Of a stretch of DNA of 16,984 bases, positions 16,717 to 16,984 are shown piece after piece. The position numbers and the translations under genes are program-made. Below the pieces are notes generated by a model. It searched no databases. It saw only the letters and a program-made list of their open reading frames with translations, and was not told the DNA's origin. Within the stretch, counting starts at the first letter, position 1, and every line of letters begins with the position of its first letter. This DNA comes from Ophioceras dolichostomum. Taxonomy: Eukaryota > Ascomycota > Sordariomycetes > Magnaporthales > Ophioceraceae. The DNA lies in NCBI GenBank assembly GCA_003049485.1, contig PYST01000558.1, positions 1 to 16,984 of the forward strand, in the 5' to 3' direction.

Positions 16717-16984
16717 CTCGCCCACACTCGCAGACCGGGGACGAGATCACCCATTCATTATGGACGGGCGGTGCCTTCAAGGATTGCTCGCGACTGACTG
16801 TCCGTCGTGCGTGGGAGGAGAATAATCCGCCAGGGAGATGACACGGGAGGGAGTGAATAAATAACGGCCCTCACGAAGATAGATCTATGTGTACAAATAC
16901 TGGCAGCAGAGTGCGAAGAGGCGGGTGGGAAAAGTGTAGAAGAGGAAGGAAGAAAAGAACAGTGAAAGTGAACTTGGGGAAAGC
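16717..16984 (-). promoter_or_regulatory. Upstream region of the rhodopsin-domain gene
   Basis: About 270 bp up to the window edge. The last 70 bases are purine-rich on the plus strand, giving a C/T-rich tract on the coding strand, as expected near a filamentous-fungal core promoter. No TATA box or further gene is visible. Confidence 0.4.

Noticed and set aside
1..16984. Transposons, CRISPR arrays, biosynthetic clusters or RIP-mutated DNA
   Set aside because: No terminal repeats, transposase or reverse-transcriptase motifs, spacer arrays, large synthase domains or strongly AT-rich TpA-biased blocks were seen.

Overview
This window looks like nuclear DNA of a filamentous ascomycete (Pezizomycotina, probably Sordariomycetes; no species is claimed). 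The reasons are GC-rich genes broken by short introns (26-nt exon, introns 63-219 bp) with GTRNGY-type donors and CTRAC branch points, pyrimidine-rich tracts upstream of starts, a fungal-specific rhodopsin-fold membrane protein, and intergenic TACCTAGGTA-type motifs. There are no bacterial-type operons, mobile elements or CRISPR arrays.

Layout. (1) 274-3356, minus: a five-exon gene for an alpha/beta-hydrolase of the yeast YML020W family. The long open frame covering most of it ends in intron sequence; splicing restores the conserved C-terminus, which ends in Ser-Lys-Leu. (2) 3357-3772: a short divergent promoter with a tandem GATA cluster and a C/T-rich tract. (3) 3773-9564, plus: RRP5, the large S1/HAT ribosome-biogenesis factor, in three exons. 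The first intron is 63 bp, a multiple of three, and has no stop codon. (4) 9565-10581: a convergent intergenic region holding a promoter-like GATA / CACGTG / TATATAAG arrangement that no recognised gene explains. (5) 10582-12771, minus: a low-complexity protein of unknown function with a conserved-looking C-terminus and a probable 5'UTR intron. (6) About 12905-14864: roughly 2 kb of noncoding DNA with the promoter of gene 5, a GC-rich hexamer minisatellite and a cluster of TAGGTA motifs. (7) 14865-16716, minus: a seven-helix fungal rhodopsin-domain protein in three exons, the middle one a 26-nt microexon that encodes the family's DDW motif. Its cytoplasmic tail carries an RGG-like stretch and a degenerate four-residue repeat. 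(8) 16717-16984: its promoter side.

The genes do not form an evident pathway: a putative hydrolase, a nucleolar pre-rRNA processing factor, an unknown low-complexity protein and a membrane receptor-like protein are simply neighbours. Only the hydrolase and RRP5 share a promoter region. I do not see a clearly new multi-gene system. The most useful results are the corrected gene structures, the possible peroxisomal signal, the probable GC-AG intron, the in-frame RRP5 intron, and the unexplained promoter-like site near 10.05 kb. All splice sites were read by eye and are supported by reading-frame continuity and recalled family patterns, not by transcripts or alignments.
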